Positions 40,877-49,491 are shown, numbered from the stretch's first letter. The stretch is DNA of 64,000 nt from Streptococcus hyointestinalis (GCF_900459405.1 NZ_UHFN01000007.1:248001-312000); one strand, 5' to 3'. The notes: generated by a model from the letters alone, not told the origin. Program-made: numbers and translations.

Positions 40877-42537
40877 CCAAAAAGATTTTTCGCTCGATTT
40901 TGCTTGCGACCATGAGCGTCTTTGTGGTGTCGCTGGTGCTGAGTCTAGGGGCACTTTACCGTTATTTTAGTCAAGTACAGCTCGACCAGCTCAAAACAGA
41001 GGCGACACTAGTAGCACATGGTATCACAGAGGAGGGGAAAGCCTACTTTGATGACCTCAAGCTAGCAAATGTCCGCATTACTTGGGTGGATAATCGAGGC
41101 GATGTCCTCTATGACACCAAGTCAGAAGCCTCGCAGATGGAAAACCACCTGCACCGAGAAGAAATCAAAGAAGCACTAAGCACAGGCTATGGCAAGAGCA
41201 TGCGTTATTCACAAACCCTGACGCAAAAATACGTCTACTACGCCAAGCGTCTAGACAATGGTACTATTGTCCGCCTGTCTGTCAGTCAAGACAGTATCAT
41301 CCGTCTTTTGCTGGGCATGTTGCCTTACATTGTGGTGATTATCGTGATTGCGCTGAGTCTCTCCATCTGGATGGCAAGGTCCATTGCTAAAAAGCTGATT
41401 TTTCCCCTAAATCATCTCAATCTTGACCATCCCTTGGACAATGACCTCGCCTACGAAGAGCTAACGCCCTTGCTTAGAAAAATTGACCACAATCAAAAAG
41501 AAATCGCTCAAAAAGAAAGCCTGCTGGATCGCAAGATTAGCGAGTTTGATACCATTATCGCAAAAATCAAGGAAGGTATGATTTTGCTGGATAATCAGAG
41601 GCAGATTGTTAGTATCAACCCAGCCGCAAAAGCTCTCTTTGGACTAGAGGGCGACTGTGTCGGGAAAAATATGCTGGACATCAGCCGAGATAGTAAGCTC
41701 ACTGCCTTGCTAGACACAGGCTTTCAAAATCACAAGGCAGAACGTCTGCTGCATTTTCAGGATAAAACCTACCAAACCTTGGTGCGACCTGTCACTTCAG
41801 ACGGGGAATTAACAGGAGCGGTGCTTCTCTTGTTTGATGCGAGCGAAGAGTTTAAAAACGAGCAAATGCGTAGAGAGTTTACCGCCAATATCTCGCACGA
41901 GCTCAAAACGCCTCTTCAGTCCATCTTAGGCTACTCAGAGATTATGAAAAATAATCTGGCTTCTCCAAGCGATATTCAAACTTTTTCGGAGAAGATTTAC
42001 GCTGAGTCCCAGCGCACTGTCCAGCTGGTTGAGGACATCATCTATCTCTCCCAGCTAGATGAGTCTGCCTACACAGCCTCAGACAAGGTGGACCTGTATC
42101 AAGTGACGGAGAATGTCGTTGACAGCCTTTCTTTCAAGGCAGACCAACAGCAGATTGAGCTTATCTTAACGGGAAGTAGCGCTAGCCTTTACGGAGACGC
42201 TTCGCTTTTACACTCTCTTGTCTACAATCTCTGTGACAATGCCATTAAGTACAATCAAGCGGGCGGTCAGGTTTTTGTCGAGGTCATGCCTGATAGCGAC
42301 AAGGTCATCCTTCAAGTCCGAGATACAGGTATTGGCATTTCAAAGGAAAACCAAGAGCGTATCTTTGAGCGCTTTTACCGAGTGGACAAGAGCAGGTCAA
42401 AACAGGTCGGAGGCACTGGCTTGGGGCTCTCTATCGTCAAACACATCGCCAAACTCCACCATGCCAGCATTTTTATTGATAGCCAAGAAGGGCAAGGAAC
42501 CAGTATCACCCTTTATTTTCCGCTAGATAAAGAGTAA
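40873..42537 (+). CDS. pnpS: PhoR-type sensor histidine kinase (PnpS)
   Basis: 554 residues. Order: membrane segment about 8-30, an extracellular sensor of about 120 residues, a second membrane segment about 148-170, a HAMP-like linker, a PAS domain (FDTIIAKIKEGMILLDNQRQIVSINPAAKALFG), HisKA with the phosphoacceptor His342 in NISHELKTPLQSILGY, and the ATPase with N box (LCDNAIKYN), DTGIGIS and GGTGLGLSIVKHI. It is the kinase partner of the preceding regulator, with the ATGA overlap giving coupling. Confidence 0.95.
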   Translation: MTKKIFRSILLATMSVFVVSLVLSLGALYRYFSQVQLDQLKTEATLVAHGITEEGKAYFDDLKLANVRITWVDNRGDVLYDTKSEASQMENHLHREEIKEALSTGYGKSMRYSQTLTQKYVYYAKRLDNGTIVRLSVSQDSIIRLLLGMLPYIVVIIVIALSLSIWMARSIAKKLIFPLNHLNLDHPLDNDLAYEELTPLLRKIDHNQKEIAQKESLLDRKISEFDTIIAKIKEGMILLDNQRQIVSINPAAKALFGLEGDCVGKNMLDISRDSKLTALLDTGFQNHKAERLLHFQDKTYQTLVRPVTSDGELTGAVLLLFDASEEFKNEQMRREFTANISHELKTPLQSILGYSEIMKNNLASPSDIQTFSEKIYAESQRTVQLVEDIIYLSQLDESAYTASDKVDLYQVTENVVDSLSFKADQQQIELILTGSSASLYGDASLLHSLVYNLCDNAIKYNQAGGQVFVEVMPDSDKVILQVRDTGIGISKENQERIFERFYRVDKSRSKQVGGTGLGLSIVKHIAKLHHASIFIDSQEGQGTSITLYFPLDKE

Positions 42538-42576
42538 GTGCCATTCTAACTATCCTGTCCTATAAATTTGGTAAAT

Positions 42577-44097
42577 TCTCAAAGTAAGTTCTAGTTCCCG
42601 TCCTTCCAGAAGTTACTCTGAGAAAACTGCATAAAATCAACAGAATTTAGTCTCAGACTAAGTTCTTTTTTGACTAAAAATGCTGATAATAGTGAGTTTT
42701 AGGCCTGAAAATATTGAAAAAAGGGTACACTAAAGTTACTGGCTCTGAGACGTCTCAAAGTAAGTTCTAGTCATCTGGAATTTAGGACGGGACAAGTTCC
42801 TTTCTATTTTGAAATTATTTTCTGATAAAAACTAGCGATTATTTATCTAATAATCGAGGTGATTGGATGACGTTTTCAGGGTCAATTTTAGAGATACCGA
42901 GAAGTGTTGCCACTTCCTCACCGTAGGTAAAGGTAAAGAGTTCATAGGCTGATTTTCCGTTGAAAGAAGCTCGTTTGACGCTGTTGACATGTGAACAAAC
43001 TAGGTTGATGTCATCCTGTGTCAAGTTATCGAAGCTAGTTCCTTTAGGGAGAATATCTCTGATAAGCGTGTGATTTTTCTCAATTCTCCCCTTCTGGTCA
43101 GAACGATTTGGGTCACAGAAGAAGAGTTTAGATTCTCCACGAACATCCATTTCGATATCGTCTACTCTAGCGAATTCACCGCCATTATCGGTCAGAATGA
43201 CAGGGAATAGTTCGCAGAAGCTCATCTCTTTCTGGTGTAGGTCATTCTTGATAGCGTAGAGGTGTTTAGCGACCTCATTAGCTGTTTTATTATCCAGTAA
43301 CCGAGCGAAAATAAAGTTGCAGTAGGAGAGGTTAAAAGTGAGAAGTACCTTTCCTCCAATCCTTCCAGTAACGGTGTCCATTTCCAGCCAGTAGCTGATA
43401 TCATTCTTAGTAAGAAAGCCTTGGAAGTCCTCGTAAGACCGTCCTTCTCTAGCAGTTTTAGGAATGGGTTGGAGATTTCTGGTTCTCCGCTTTCTGAATT
43501 TCACGACACGGGGGAAATCAATAGGCTTTGTGGACAGATAGCCCTTTTCAAGGTATCTGTAGATAGAAGCTCTGGATGCCGAAAGTTCATTTGAGGCGAT
43601 GATGTGGTTGAGGTGTTGTCCTTTTTTGATGGCAGAAGAGACAATCTCGTCCATGCGATAGAATTCTTCCTTGTTTAGGGCAACACCTGTTCTCGAATCT
43701 GAGAGCTTAGCTTCATAATCCAGCTGAGCTCTTTTTGCGTAGTAGAACTGTTTCTGGTATCCACAATTGCTTCTCTTTTTCGGACAGGCATTACAAACGT
43801 AAGGAGCCTTTTTGAGTAGAGGGCAGGCCTCACAATTGGATGTCACAGAATTTTCTTTAACCACTCGATTTCTGCGAACTTCTTTTGAGATTGTGGACGG
43901 GTCTTTTCCTAGCTTAGTAGCGATAGCTGAGAAGGTTTTTAGCTGTTCGATTCCTATTTGAATATCGTTGCGATCAGAGAGAGTTAAGTGTTTGTTTTTC
44001 ATTGTCAGTTACCAACTTGTCCCATAGTAAGTTCTACCTTATTTTTTGTCTCAGTCTAATTTCCAGTTTTTAAGACAGACTAGAACTTACTTTGAGA
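42577..44097 (-). mobile_element. IS30-family insertion sequence, second type
   Basis: The right end (44078-44097) and an internal left end (42753-42772) are perfect 20-bp inverted repeats, TCTCAAAGTAAGTTCTAGTC. A further left-end copy of 19 bp lies at 42577-42595, and its outer AAAT flank also matches the right end, so the true left boundary may be 42577. The approximately 300 bp between pnpS and the transposase stop (42538-42838) contains only these ends and AT-rich filler. It is distinct from the IS30 type at 15214 and 44118. Confidence 0.8.
42839..44002 (-). CDS. IS30-family transposase, second type
   Basis: 387 residues. An N-terminal HTH (HLTLSDRNDIQIGIEQLKTFSAIATKLGKDPSTISKEVRRN) and a four-Cys zinc-finger-like segment (NCEACPLLKKAPYVCNACPKKRSNCG) precede the DDE core: Asp in YWLEMDTVTG, Asp in VILTDNGGEF and Glu in KGRIEKNHTLIRD. 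The zinc-finger insertion separates it from the 342-residue IS30 transposases elsewhere in the window. It looks intact. Confidence 0.9.
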   Translation of the reverse strand: MKNKHLTLSDRNDIQIGIEQLKTFSAIATKLGKDPSTISKEVRRNRVVKENSVTSNCEACPLLKKAPYVCNACPKKRSNCGYQKQFYYAKRAQLDYEAKLSDSRTGVALNKEEFYRMDEIVSSAIKKGQHLNHIIASNELSASRASIYRYLEKGYLSTKPIDFPRVVKFRKRRTRNLQPIPKTAREGRSYEDFQGFLTKNDISYWLEMDTVTGRIGGKVLLTFNLSYCNFIFARLLDNKTANEVAKHLYAIKNDLHQKEMSFCELFPVILTDNGGEFARVDDIEMDVRGESKLFFCDPNRSDQKGRIEKNHTLIRDILPKGTSFDNLTQDDINLVCSHVNSVKRASFNGKSAYELFTFTYGEEVATLLGISKIDPENVIQSPRLLDK

Positions 44098-44117
44098 ATT
44101 TTGGTTTTTCATTTTTT

Positions 44118-45281
44118 CCCGTGTTGTAAAATGAAGTGCAACAAAAAAGACATGCTCGTCTGATATACTAGAATTCCCCAACTCAGTATAGAAAGCAGAT
44201 GAACATGTCCACTAATCATTCTACCAAAAAATCGTTATACTCACACCTTTCAGCCTCTGAACGCGGAGAAATCAGCGCCTATCTCAAGATGGGCAAAAAC
44301 CCCTCTGAGATTGCTCGTCTGCTTGGGCGTCATCGCTCAACCATCAGTCGGGAAATCAAACGAGGAAGTGTTTCTCAGGTTCAAGATAAGAACGGGAAAC
44401 GAATCTACTCAACGGTTTACTTTCCAGATAGTGGTCAACGTGTTTATGAAATCAATCGTCGAAAAAGTGCTTATCATAAACTATCGTACTGCTCCCAGAC
44501 ATTCTTCAAGGAACTTGAGAAAGCCCTGAAAACGAAACCTCGCTGTCACAGTGTCGATAGCTTTGTTCAAACTTACCGAGAAAAACATCCACTGGAAGTT
44601 ATCCCTTCCACCAAGACAGTGTATCGTTACATCAAAGACGGACTGTTGAGGGTTAAACCGATTGATTTACCTAAGATGGTGAGCATCCGAAAACGGTCTA
44701 AAGTAACGCCTAAGGCCACGACGAAAATCTTAGGAAAATCCATTGAAGAACGTCCAGAGTGTATCAATGACCGTTCTGAATTTGGGCATTGGGAGATTGA
44801 TTTGGTTCTTGGCAAGAAAACCAAAGGTGAAGCTGTTATTTTGACCTTAGTAGAGCGTCAAACACGATTTGCCATCGCTGTAAAATTGGCTAATAAACAA
44901 GCAGAAACCATCAATAGGGCTGTTAAGAGCTTACTATCGCAGTACCCTATTCGCTCCATCACATCGGACAATGGCTCAGAGTTCAGTAGCTTGTCAGACT
45001 TAAAAGGTGTGGAAGTCTATTTTGCCCATCCTTATGCTTCTCATGAAAGAGGAACAAATGAAAATTTCAATGGTCTCTTGAGAGAGTTTCTCCCAAAAGG
45101 TATTTCTCTTAACTCACTAACGACAGAAGAACTCAATCACTACGTCTCTGCTATCAATGACAGACCTAGACGACTTCACAAGTATAAAACCGCAAATATT
45201 TTGTTTGGGCTAGCCCAAACAGCTTAACCTCTGGAGCTCTAGTTATCAATGAACTTGTTGCACTTGACTAGACAAGTGGGG
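44118..45281 (+). mobile_element. IS30-family insertion sequence, copy 2
   Basis: Same element as 15214-16378 in the opposite orientation, with the same ends (CCCGTGTTG at the left, complement of CCCCACTTGTC at the right). It begins 20 bp after the preceding IS30-type element. No simple flanking duplication is seen at both ends. CCTATAAATTT directly after its right end (45283-45293) also occurs left of the neighbouring IS (42559-42569). Confidence 0.88.
44199..45227 (+). CDS. IS30-family transposase (copy 2)
   Basis: 342 residues, near-identical to the product of 15268-16296, with the same HTH and DDE residues. Differences include Asn for Thr in KNPSEI, Thr for Arg in the TPKATTK stretch and ECINDRS for TITNRS. 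Full length and apparently functional. It lies directly upstream of the rplM promoter, which it does not disrupt. Confidence 0.93.
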   Translation: MNMSTNHSTKKSLYSHLSASERGEISAYLKMGKNPSEIARLLGRHRSTISREIKRGSVSQVQDKNGKRIYSTVYFPDSGQRVYEINRRKSAYHKLSYCSQTFFKELEKALKTKPRCHSVDSFVQTYREKHPLEVIPSTKTVYRYIKDGLLRVKPIDLPKMVSIRKRSKVTPKATTKILGKSIEERPECINDRSEFGHWEIDLVLGKKTKGEAVILTLVERQTRFAIAVKLANKQAETINRAVKSLLSQYPIRSITSDNGSEFSSLSDLKGVEVYFAHPYASHERGTNENFNGLLREFLPKGISLNSLTTEELNHYVSAINDRPRRLHKYKTANILFGLAQTA

Positions 45282-45315
45282 GCCTATAAATTTTCCAAAA
45301 AAACTGGCAAAGGAC

Positions 45316-45345
45316 TTGACTTACCTCGTCTATTTTTGATATGAT
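45316..45345 (+). promoter_or_regulatory. rplM-rpsI promoter
   Basis: TTGACT (45316-45321), an 18-bp spacer and TATGAT (45340-45345) lie 35 bp after the right end of the IS30 copy 2, so the native promoter is retained. Confidence 0.75.
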
Positions 45346-45351
45346 TATAAG

Positions 45352-45454
45352 CGGTATTGTTTACCCCATTTGTAAGGCCCCGGAACCTTTCAAATAACTC
45401 GTGGACCGGAACATCCACATCTGTAAACAAAAACGAATTCGTATAGGAGAAATC
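45352..45454 (+). promoter_or_regulatory. rplM leader, possible L13 autoregulatory RNA
   Basis: A leader of about 100 nt contains CCCCGGAACC and GTGGACCGG segments that can pair. Firmicute rplM genes often carry an L13-responsive leader. The structure was not modelled, so this is tentative. Confidence 0.45.
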
Positions 45455-45901
45455 ATGAACAAAACAACATTCATGGCTAAGCCAGGTCAAGTTGAACGCA
45501 AATGGTATGTCGTTGACGCGACTGATGTCCCTCTTGGACGCCTTTCTGCAGTAGTTGCTAGCGTACTTCGCGGAAAGAACAAACCAACTTTCACACCACA
45601 CACTGATACAGGTGACTTTGTTATCGTCATCAACGCTGAAAAAGTGAAATTGACTGGTAAAAAAGCAACAGACAAAATTTACTACACTCACTCAATGTAT
45701 CCAGGTGGTTTGAAACAAATTTCAGCTGGTGAATTGCGCTCTAAAAACGCTGTTCGCTTGATCGAAAAGTCTGTAAAAGGCATGCTCCCACACAATACTC
45801 TTGGACGTGCACAAGGCATGAAATTGAAAGTATTTGTCGGTAGTGAACATACACATGCTGCACAACAACCAGAAGTCCTTGATATTAAAGGTCTTATCTA
45901 A
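45455..45901 (+). CDS. rplM: 50S ribosomal protein L13
   Basis: 148 residues from the ATG at 45455, preceded by TAGGAGA. Typical L13: [48 protein letters not shown], then [20 protein letters not shown] and [21 protein letters not shown]. It is needed early in 50S assembly. It is 19 bp upstream of rpsI, the usual pair. Confidence 0.99.
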   Translation: MNKTTFMAKPGQVERKWYVVDATDVPLGRLSAVVASVLRGKNKPTFTPHTDTGDFVIVINAEKVKLTGKKATDKIYYTHSMYPGGLKQISAGELRSKNAVRLIEKSVKGMLPHNTLGRAQGMKLKVFVGSEHTHAAQQPEVLDIKGLI

Positions 45902-45920
45902 GAGAGAAAGGAGTATATAA

Positions 45921-46313
45921 ATGGCACAAGCTCAATACACAGGTACTGGTCGTCGTAAAAACGCTGTTGCACGCGTTCGTTTGGTACCAGGTACAGGTAA
46001 AATCACTGTTAACAAAAAAGATGTTGAAGAGTACATCCCACACGCTGACCTTCGCTTGGTCATCAACCAACCATTTGCAGTAACATCAACTGCAGGTTCA
46101 TATGACGTTTTCGTTAACGTTGTAGGTGGTGGATATGCTGGTCAATCAGGTGCGATCCGTCACGGTATCGCGCGTGCGCTTCTTCAAGTTGATCCAGATT
46201 TCCGTGATTCATTGAAACGCGCTGGTCTTCTTACACGTGACGCACGTATGGTTGAACGTAAAAAACCAGGTCTAAAAAAAGCCCGCAAGGCTTCACAATT
46301 CTCAAAACGTTAA
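45921..46313 (+). CDS. rpsI: 30S ribosomal protein S9
   Basis: 130 residues. It has [33 protein letters not shown] and the C-terminal basic tail ending SQFSKR that reaches the P site. AGGAG is 9 nt before the ATG. The 3' end is followed by a terminator, then the integrase of an island, so this region is an integration target. Confidence 0.99.
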   Translation: MAQAQYTGTGRRKNAVARVRLVPGTGKITVNKKDVEEYIPHADLRLVINQPFAVTSTAGSYDVFVNVVGGGYAGQSGAIRHGIARALLQVDPDFRDSLKRAGLLTRDARMVERKKPGLKKARKASQFSKR

Positions 46314-46337
46314 TATTCGGTTATATCAACGTTTCAG

Positions 46338-46371
46338 AGCACTTTGCGAAGATTTCGCAAGGTGCTTTTTT
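46338..46371 (+). terminator. rplM-rpsI terminator
   Basis: AGCACTTTGCGAA / TTCGCAAGGTGCT with a 3-nt loop and a T run, 24 bp after the rpsI stop. Confidence 0.9.
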
Positions 46372-46384
46372 GATGAAAAAAGTG

Positions 46385-46412
46385 CTTTGGTAATCCTTTT
46401 GGTAATCTTTCG
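46385..46412. repeat. Tandem TTGGTAATC motifs beside integrase, possible arm sites
   Basis: TTGGTAATC occurs twice within 24 bp between the rpsI terminator and the integrase 3' end. Tandem short repeats next to a tyrosine-integrase gene are typical of integrase arm-binding sites at an attachment site. The crossover core cannot be defined because the far end of the island is missing. Confidence 0.45.
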
Positions 46413-46456
46413 AGACTTGGTTTTTGGTCAATATGAGGCCGAGCAATAAATCTAGT

Positions 46457-47611
46457 TCATTTAGCCTTATTAAGATACTCTGCAAATTTTGTAATTGACT
46501 GTTTTTCACCAGCTTTTGTAGCATGGCTATAAGTATCTAAAGTCATCTGGCTGCTTGCATGGCCTAAGCGTTTAGCAGTATTGACAGGGTCAATTCCCAT
46601 TTCAATCATCAAGGTTGCGTGAGTGTGTCTAAACCCATGTGGGCTGATTTTCTTTAGTTTATACTGGCGAATAATTCGTTTTAGAATGTTGTTGATGTAG
46701 TCAGCGTGGAGAGGTTCAATATCGCCTGTTTTTGAGCAGTAAGTGAACATAAAATTATCTTCTATGGAGAGAGGTGCGATATGTAGCTGTCCTTTCTCTT
46801 GGATAGATTCTTGTTTCCACTTATGGAGTATGGTACAAGTCTCATCGTCAAGGTAGATTGAACGCACAGAAAATGAGTTCTTCGTGTCTTTTTCAACGGC
46901 ATGACCATCTATCCTACCCAAGCTTTTATTGATAGTTAGTAATTGGGTATCTGGATTAAAGTCTGACCATCTAAGAGCATATAGTTCACCTTTTCGTAAA
47001 CCACTATAAGCTAATAGTCTGAACAAGGCATAGTGTTTATAAGGTTCATTTTCTAAAATGATTTGCAAAAACTGCTGCAACTCACTAACTGACCAGTAAT
47101 TTTCACTGGCAGTTTTTTTGATTTTAGGCATGATCACCTTGCTCATTGGATTACGTTCAATGTAATTCATGTTGATGGCAAATTCAAAGATTTTTGAGGT
47201 ATACGACTTGATTTGTTTCATATTCTTGAATGACTTGCCCTTATCTGTAATAAAGGTTTGGCAATCCAATGGACTAATTTTTGAAATCTTTTTCTCCCCA
47301 AAGATTGGTAGAATATGAAGACGATATAAGTCAGCAGTTTTCGAAGCTGTGGTTGCTTCCACAGTATCTTTATAGGCTTCGTACCACTTTTGATACAACT
47401 CTTTGTAGGTAAATGAGGCTTGTCTTGAAAGTTGAACAAAAACTCCAGAATTCAGCTGGTGAGTAATAGCCGCTTCATGTGCTTTTGCAGCCTTGCGAGT
47501 TTTGAATCCTCTCTTGGTGTAATATTTTTTCTTACCGTAGTCGTTTAGACCAAGGTAAATTTTGACAAAATAGGTTGTTCCTTTAAGTGATTGGTATTTA
47601 TGAATTGACAT
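46457..47611 (-). CDS. Tyrosine recombinase (island/prophage integrase)
   Basis: 384 residues. An AP2-like N-terminal arm-binding domain (KGTTYFVKIYLGLNDYGKKKYYTKRGFKTRKAAKAHE) and a SAM-like core-binding domain (FTYKELYQKWYEAYKDTVEATTASKTADLYR) precede the catalytic domain: Arg in YSGLRKGELYAL, HGFRHTHAT, LGHASS and Tyr in DTYSHATKAG. All catalytic residues are intact. It lies directly downstream of rpsI in the converging orientation, typical for islands using the rpsI 3' end. Confidence 0.95.
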   Translation of the reverse strand: MSIHKYQSLKGTTYFVKIYLGLNDYGKKKYYTKRGFKTRKAAKAHEAAITHQLNSGVFVQLSRQASFTYKELYQKWYEAYKDTVEATTASKTADLYRLHILPIFGEKKISKISPLDCQTFITDKGKSFKNMKQIKSYTSKIFEFAINMNYIERNPMSKVIMPKIKKTASENYWSVSELQQFLQIILENEPYKHYALFRLLAYSGLRKGELYALRWSDFNPDTQLLTINKSLGRIDGHAVEKDTKNSFSVRSIYLDDETCTILHKWKQESIQEKGQLHIAPLSIEDNFMFTYCSKTGDIEPLHADYINNILKRIIRQYKLKKISPHGFRHTHATLMIEMGIDPVNTAKRLGHASSQMTLDTYSHATKAGEKQSITKFAEYLNKAK

Positions 47612-47638
47612 AACATTCCTCCGTATTATTCAAGTTTT

Positions 47639-47661
47639 CGGAGCTTATGTAATTGAGAAAT
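47639..47661 (+). repeat. Direct repeat flanking the repressor gene, copy 1
   Basis: A 23-bp sequence with the core TAATTGAGAAAT is repeated at 48300-48322 with two mismatches. This copy lies 27 bp upstream of the integrase start; the other lies 17 bp before the ATG of the HTH gene. Confidence 0.65.
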
Positions 47662-47667
47662 GTTAGC

Positions 47668-48186
47668 TTATTTTTTTTCGCGATCTATTCGTCTAATTTG
47701 ATACTCTTCTGTCTGAGTCCAGGTCTTCCAAATCTCTGAGTCACGATTTTGGCTGTTCATGTGCTTGGTTAAATGCTTGATAAATGTCTCTTCATAATCA
47801 ACCAAGTAACCTGATAAGAAACGTCTAAATTCATCTGAGAATGTCTCATTTAGGGGCATAGACAGATGAATTTCTCCAAGCTCGATACTTTTCTTAAGCC
47901 TATCCATATCGCTCTTAAAAGGCGTTACAGATGTGATTTCGGATGTTTTAAAACTATCTGCGACGATTTTCAAATTAGATGGAGCGTTCTTATCATCATC
48001 TAGACCTAGAATATAGGCTACTGAAACACCAAAGTAGTCCGCAAGTTTTTGAGCATTTTCTTTTTTGGGTTTCCGTATACCTTGATTGTAGCTAGATAAT
48101 GTGGGATAAGATATATCGAGTGCTTCACTAATAATTTTTATTTTTTTGCCACTTTCTTCGATAAGTTTGGCGATATTATTGGTCAT
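47668..48186 (-). CDS. CI-like/XRE-family phage repressor
   Basis: 172 residues. The N-terminal XRE helix-turn-helix (NNIAKLIEESGKKIKIISEALDISYPTLSSYNQGIRKPKKENAQKLADYFGVSVAYILG) is followed by a non-peptidase C-terminal domain. No Ser-Lys protease motif is present, so induction probably does not use RecA-stimulated self-cleavage. It is divergent from the HTH gene, with operator-like repeats between them, the standard lysis-lysogeny switch layout. Confidence 0.88.
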   Translation of the reverse strand: MTNNIAKLIEESGKKIKIISEALDISYPTLSSYNQGIRKPKKENAQKLADYFGVSVAYILGLDDDKNAPSNLKIVADSFKTSEITSVTPFKSDMDRLKKSIELGEIHLSMPLNETFSDEFRRFLSGYLVDYEETFIKHLTKHMNSQNRDSEIWKTWTQTEEYQIRRIDREKK

Positions 48187-48222
48187 GGGTAACCTCCTAT
48201 TAGATATTGTAACACATTCAAT

Positions 48223-48293
48223 ACAAAAAGTATAATTTTAGTTGACAAAAACACAAAAAGTATATATAATTTAAAATGTATAAAAAAATATAC
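48223..48293. promoter_or_regulatory. Divergent promoter/operator region of island switch
   Basis: ACAAAAAGTATA occurs twice, 30 bp apart (48223-48234 and 48253-48264). A strong rightward promoter, TTGACA (48242-48247), 17 bp, TATAAT (48265-48270), has the second copy inside its spacer. A further palindrome GTATA-AAAAAA-TATAC lies at 48278-48293. The repressor at 47668 probably binds these. Confidence 0.72.
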
Positions 48294-48299
48294 AAATCT

Positions 48300-48322
48300 C
48301 GGAGTTTATTTAATTGAGAAAT
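48300..48322 (+). repeat. Direct repeat flanking the repressor gene, copy 2
   Basis: Second copy of the 23-bp sequence with core TAATTGAGAAAT (see 47639-47661), placed in the leader of the HTH gene just after the rightward promoter. Confidence 0.65.
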
Positions 48323-48339
48323 AGAAATGAGGTAACGAG

Positions 48340-48624
48340 ATGTCAGAAGAAACAACTTTGGTTGTCCAACTTCCCAAAGCACTAGAAAAGCAATTACGAG
48401 CTCACTATGATGAGATGATTGCAACAGCAGTGGAGCGAGCTTTAGAGGATAAAGAGCTTTATAAACCGATGGTGCGAATGGCTGCTTTAGCAAGATGGTT
48501 AGATGTTTCCACAACCACTTTGCAAAAATGGACACGTGAGGGCATGCCAACTATGGTAATAGATGGTGTCACACTTTATGATAAACGGGCTGTGACACGC
48601 TGGTTGAAGCAATATGAAAGATAA
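48340..48624 (+). CDS. Phage-type HTH/DUF771-like DNA-binding protein
   Basis: 94 residues. The C-terminal half (YKPMVRMAALARWLDVSTTTLQKWTREGMPTMVIDGVTLYDKRAVTRWLKQYER) is the winged-helix form seen in DUF771 and excisionase-like proteins of streptococcal phages and islands. It is the first rightward gene after the switch region and so could be Cro-like, excisionase or an early regulator. The exact role cannot be told from sequence. Confidence 0.72.
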   Translation: MSEETTLVVQLPKALEKQLRAHYDEMIATAVERALEDKELYKPMVRMAALARWLDVSTTTLQKWTREGMPTMVIDGVTLYDKRAVTRWLKQYER

Positions 48625-48636
48625 AGAGGAACATTT

Positions 48637-49104
48637 ATGAGTGATGTTCGGTGGATTAAGATAACAACGGATATTTTTGATGACGAAAAGATTCAGTTGA
48701 TTGAATCAATGCCAGAGGGTGATACCCTAATTGTTATTTGGTTCAAGTTGTTAGTCTTAGCGGGCAAACAGAATTATAGTGGCGTACTAGCTCTAGGTGA
48801 TAAAATCTTTTACACTGAGGAAATGCTGACGACAGTTTTCAGGCGAAAAGCTACGACGGTCAAGTTAGCCTTAAAGACCTTTGAACAGTTCAGCATGATA
48901 GCATTTGTAGATGGTGCTGTCACCATTCCAAATTGGGAAAAGCATCAGAACATTGATGGTTTAGAGAAAATTCGCCAGCAGACTAGAAAAAGAGTGGCTC
49001 GCCACCGTCAAAAGCAAAAAGCTTTGGTGGCTGGTCAAGAGTTAAAACTAGAGTGTAACGTTACTGAAGCGTTACCTGTAACGGATAGTAACGGTCAAGT
49101 ATAG
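48637..49104 (+). pseudogene. Phage replisome organizer N-terminal protein, truncated by IS630-type element
   Basis: 155 residues in frame. SDVRWIKITTDIFDDEKIQLIESMPEGDTLIVIWFKLLVLAGKQN is the replisome-organizer N-terminal domain that binds the origin of phage or island replication. The stop codon TAG (49102-49104) is formed by the inverted-repeat end of the IS630-type element at 49100, and the final residue or two before it are at the junction. The C-terminal part of the gene is not found on the other side of the IS, so the product is truncated, though the N-terminal domain is complete. Confidence 0.82.
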
Positions 49105-49142
49105 TTTGTTAGTTTCTATATAGTATGTGTTATACTATACTT

Positions 49143-49472
49143 ATGAAAAGTTACGGAATAGATTTTAGAAAACGAGTTATTAATTATGTAGAGGCTGGTC
49201 ATTCCAAAAAAGAAACGTGTCAGTTATTTGGAATTAGCACTAATACACTGTATCTGTGGGAGAAACAACTCAAAGAACTAGGTCATTTGGAGCGCCAAAA
49301 AAGAAAACCAAGCCCTCGCAAATTGCCATTGGATAAGTTAGAAGCCTATGTCAAGGAACATCCAGATGCTTTCTTAAGGGAAATTGCAGAGCATTTTGAC
49401 TGTAGTATTCCCTCAGTTTGGGCTGCCTTAAAAAAACTGAACATCACTTTAAAAAAAGACCACAACCTATAA
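49143..49472 (+). CDS. IS630-family transposase, N-terminal frame (orfA)
   Basis: About 109 residues from the ATG at 49143. MKSYGIDFRKRVINYVEAGHSKKETCQLFGISTNTLYLWEKQLKE is the double helix-turn-helix of IS630 transposases. The frame ends shortly after a run of seven A residues (49452-49458). The DDE part continues in the +1 register, which suggests programmed frameshifting at the A run or a single mutation. Confidence 0.85.
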   Translation: MKSYGIDFRKRVINYVEAGHSKKETCQLFGISTNTLYLWEKQLKELGHLERQKRKPSPRKLPLDKLEAYVKEHPDAFLREIAEHFDCSIPSVWAALKKLNITLKKDHNL

Positions 49473-49491
49473 AGAACAAGATAGCGAAAAG

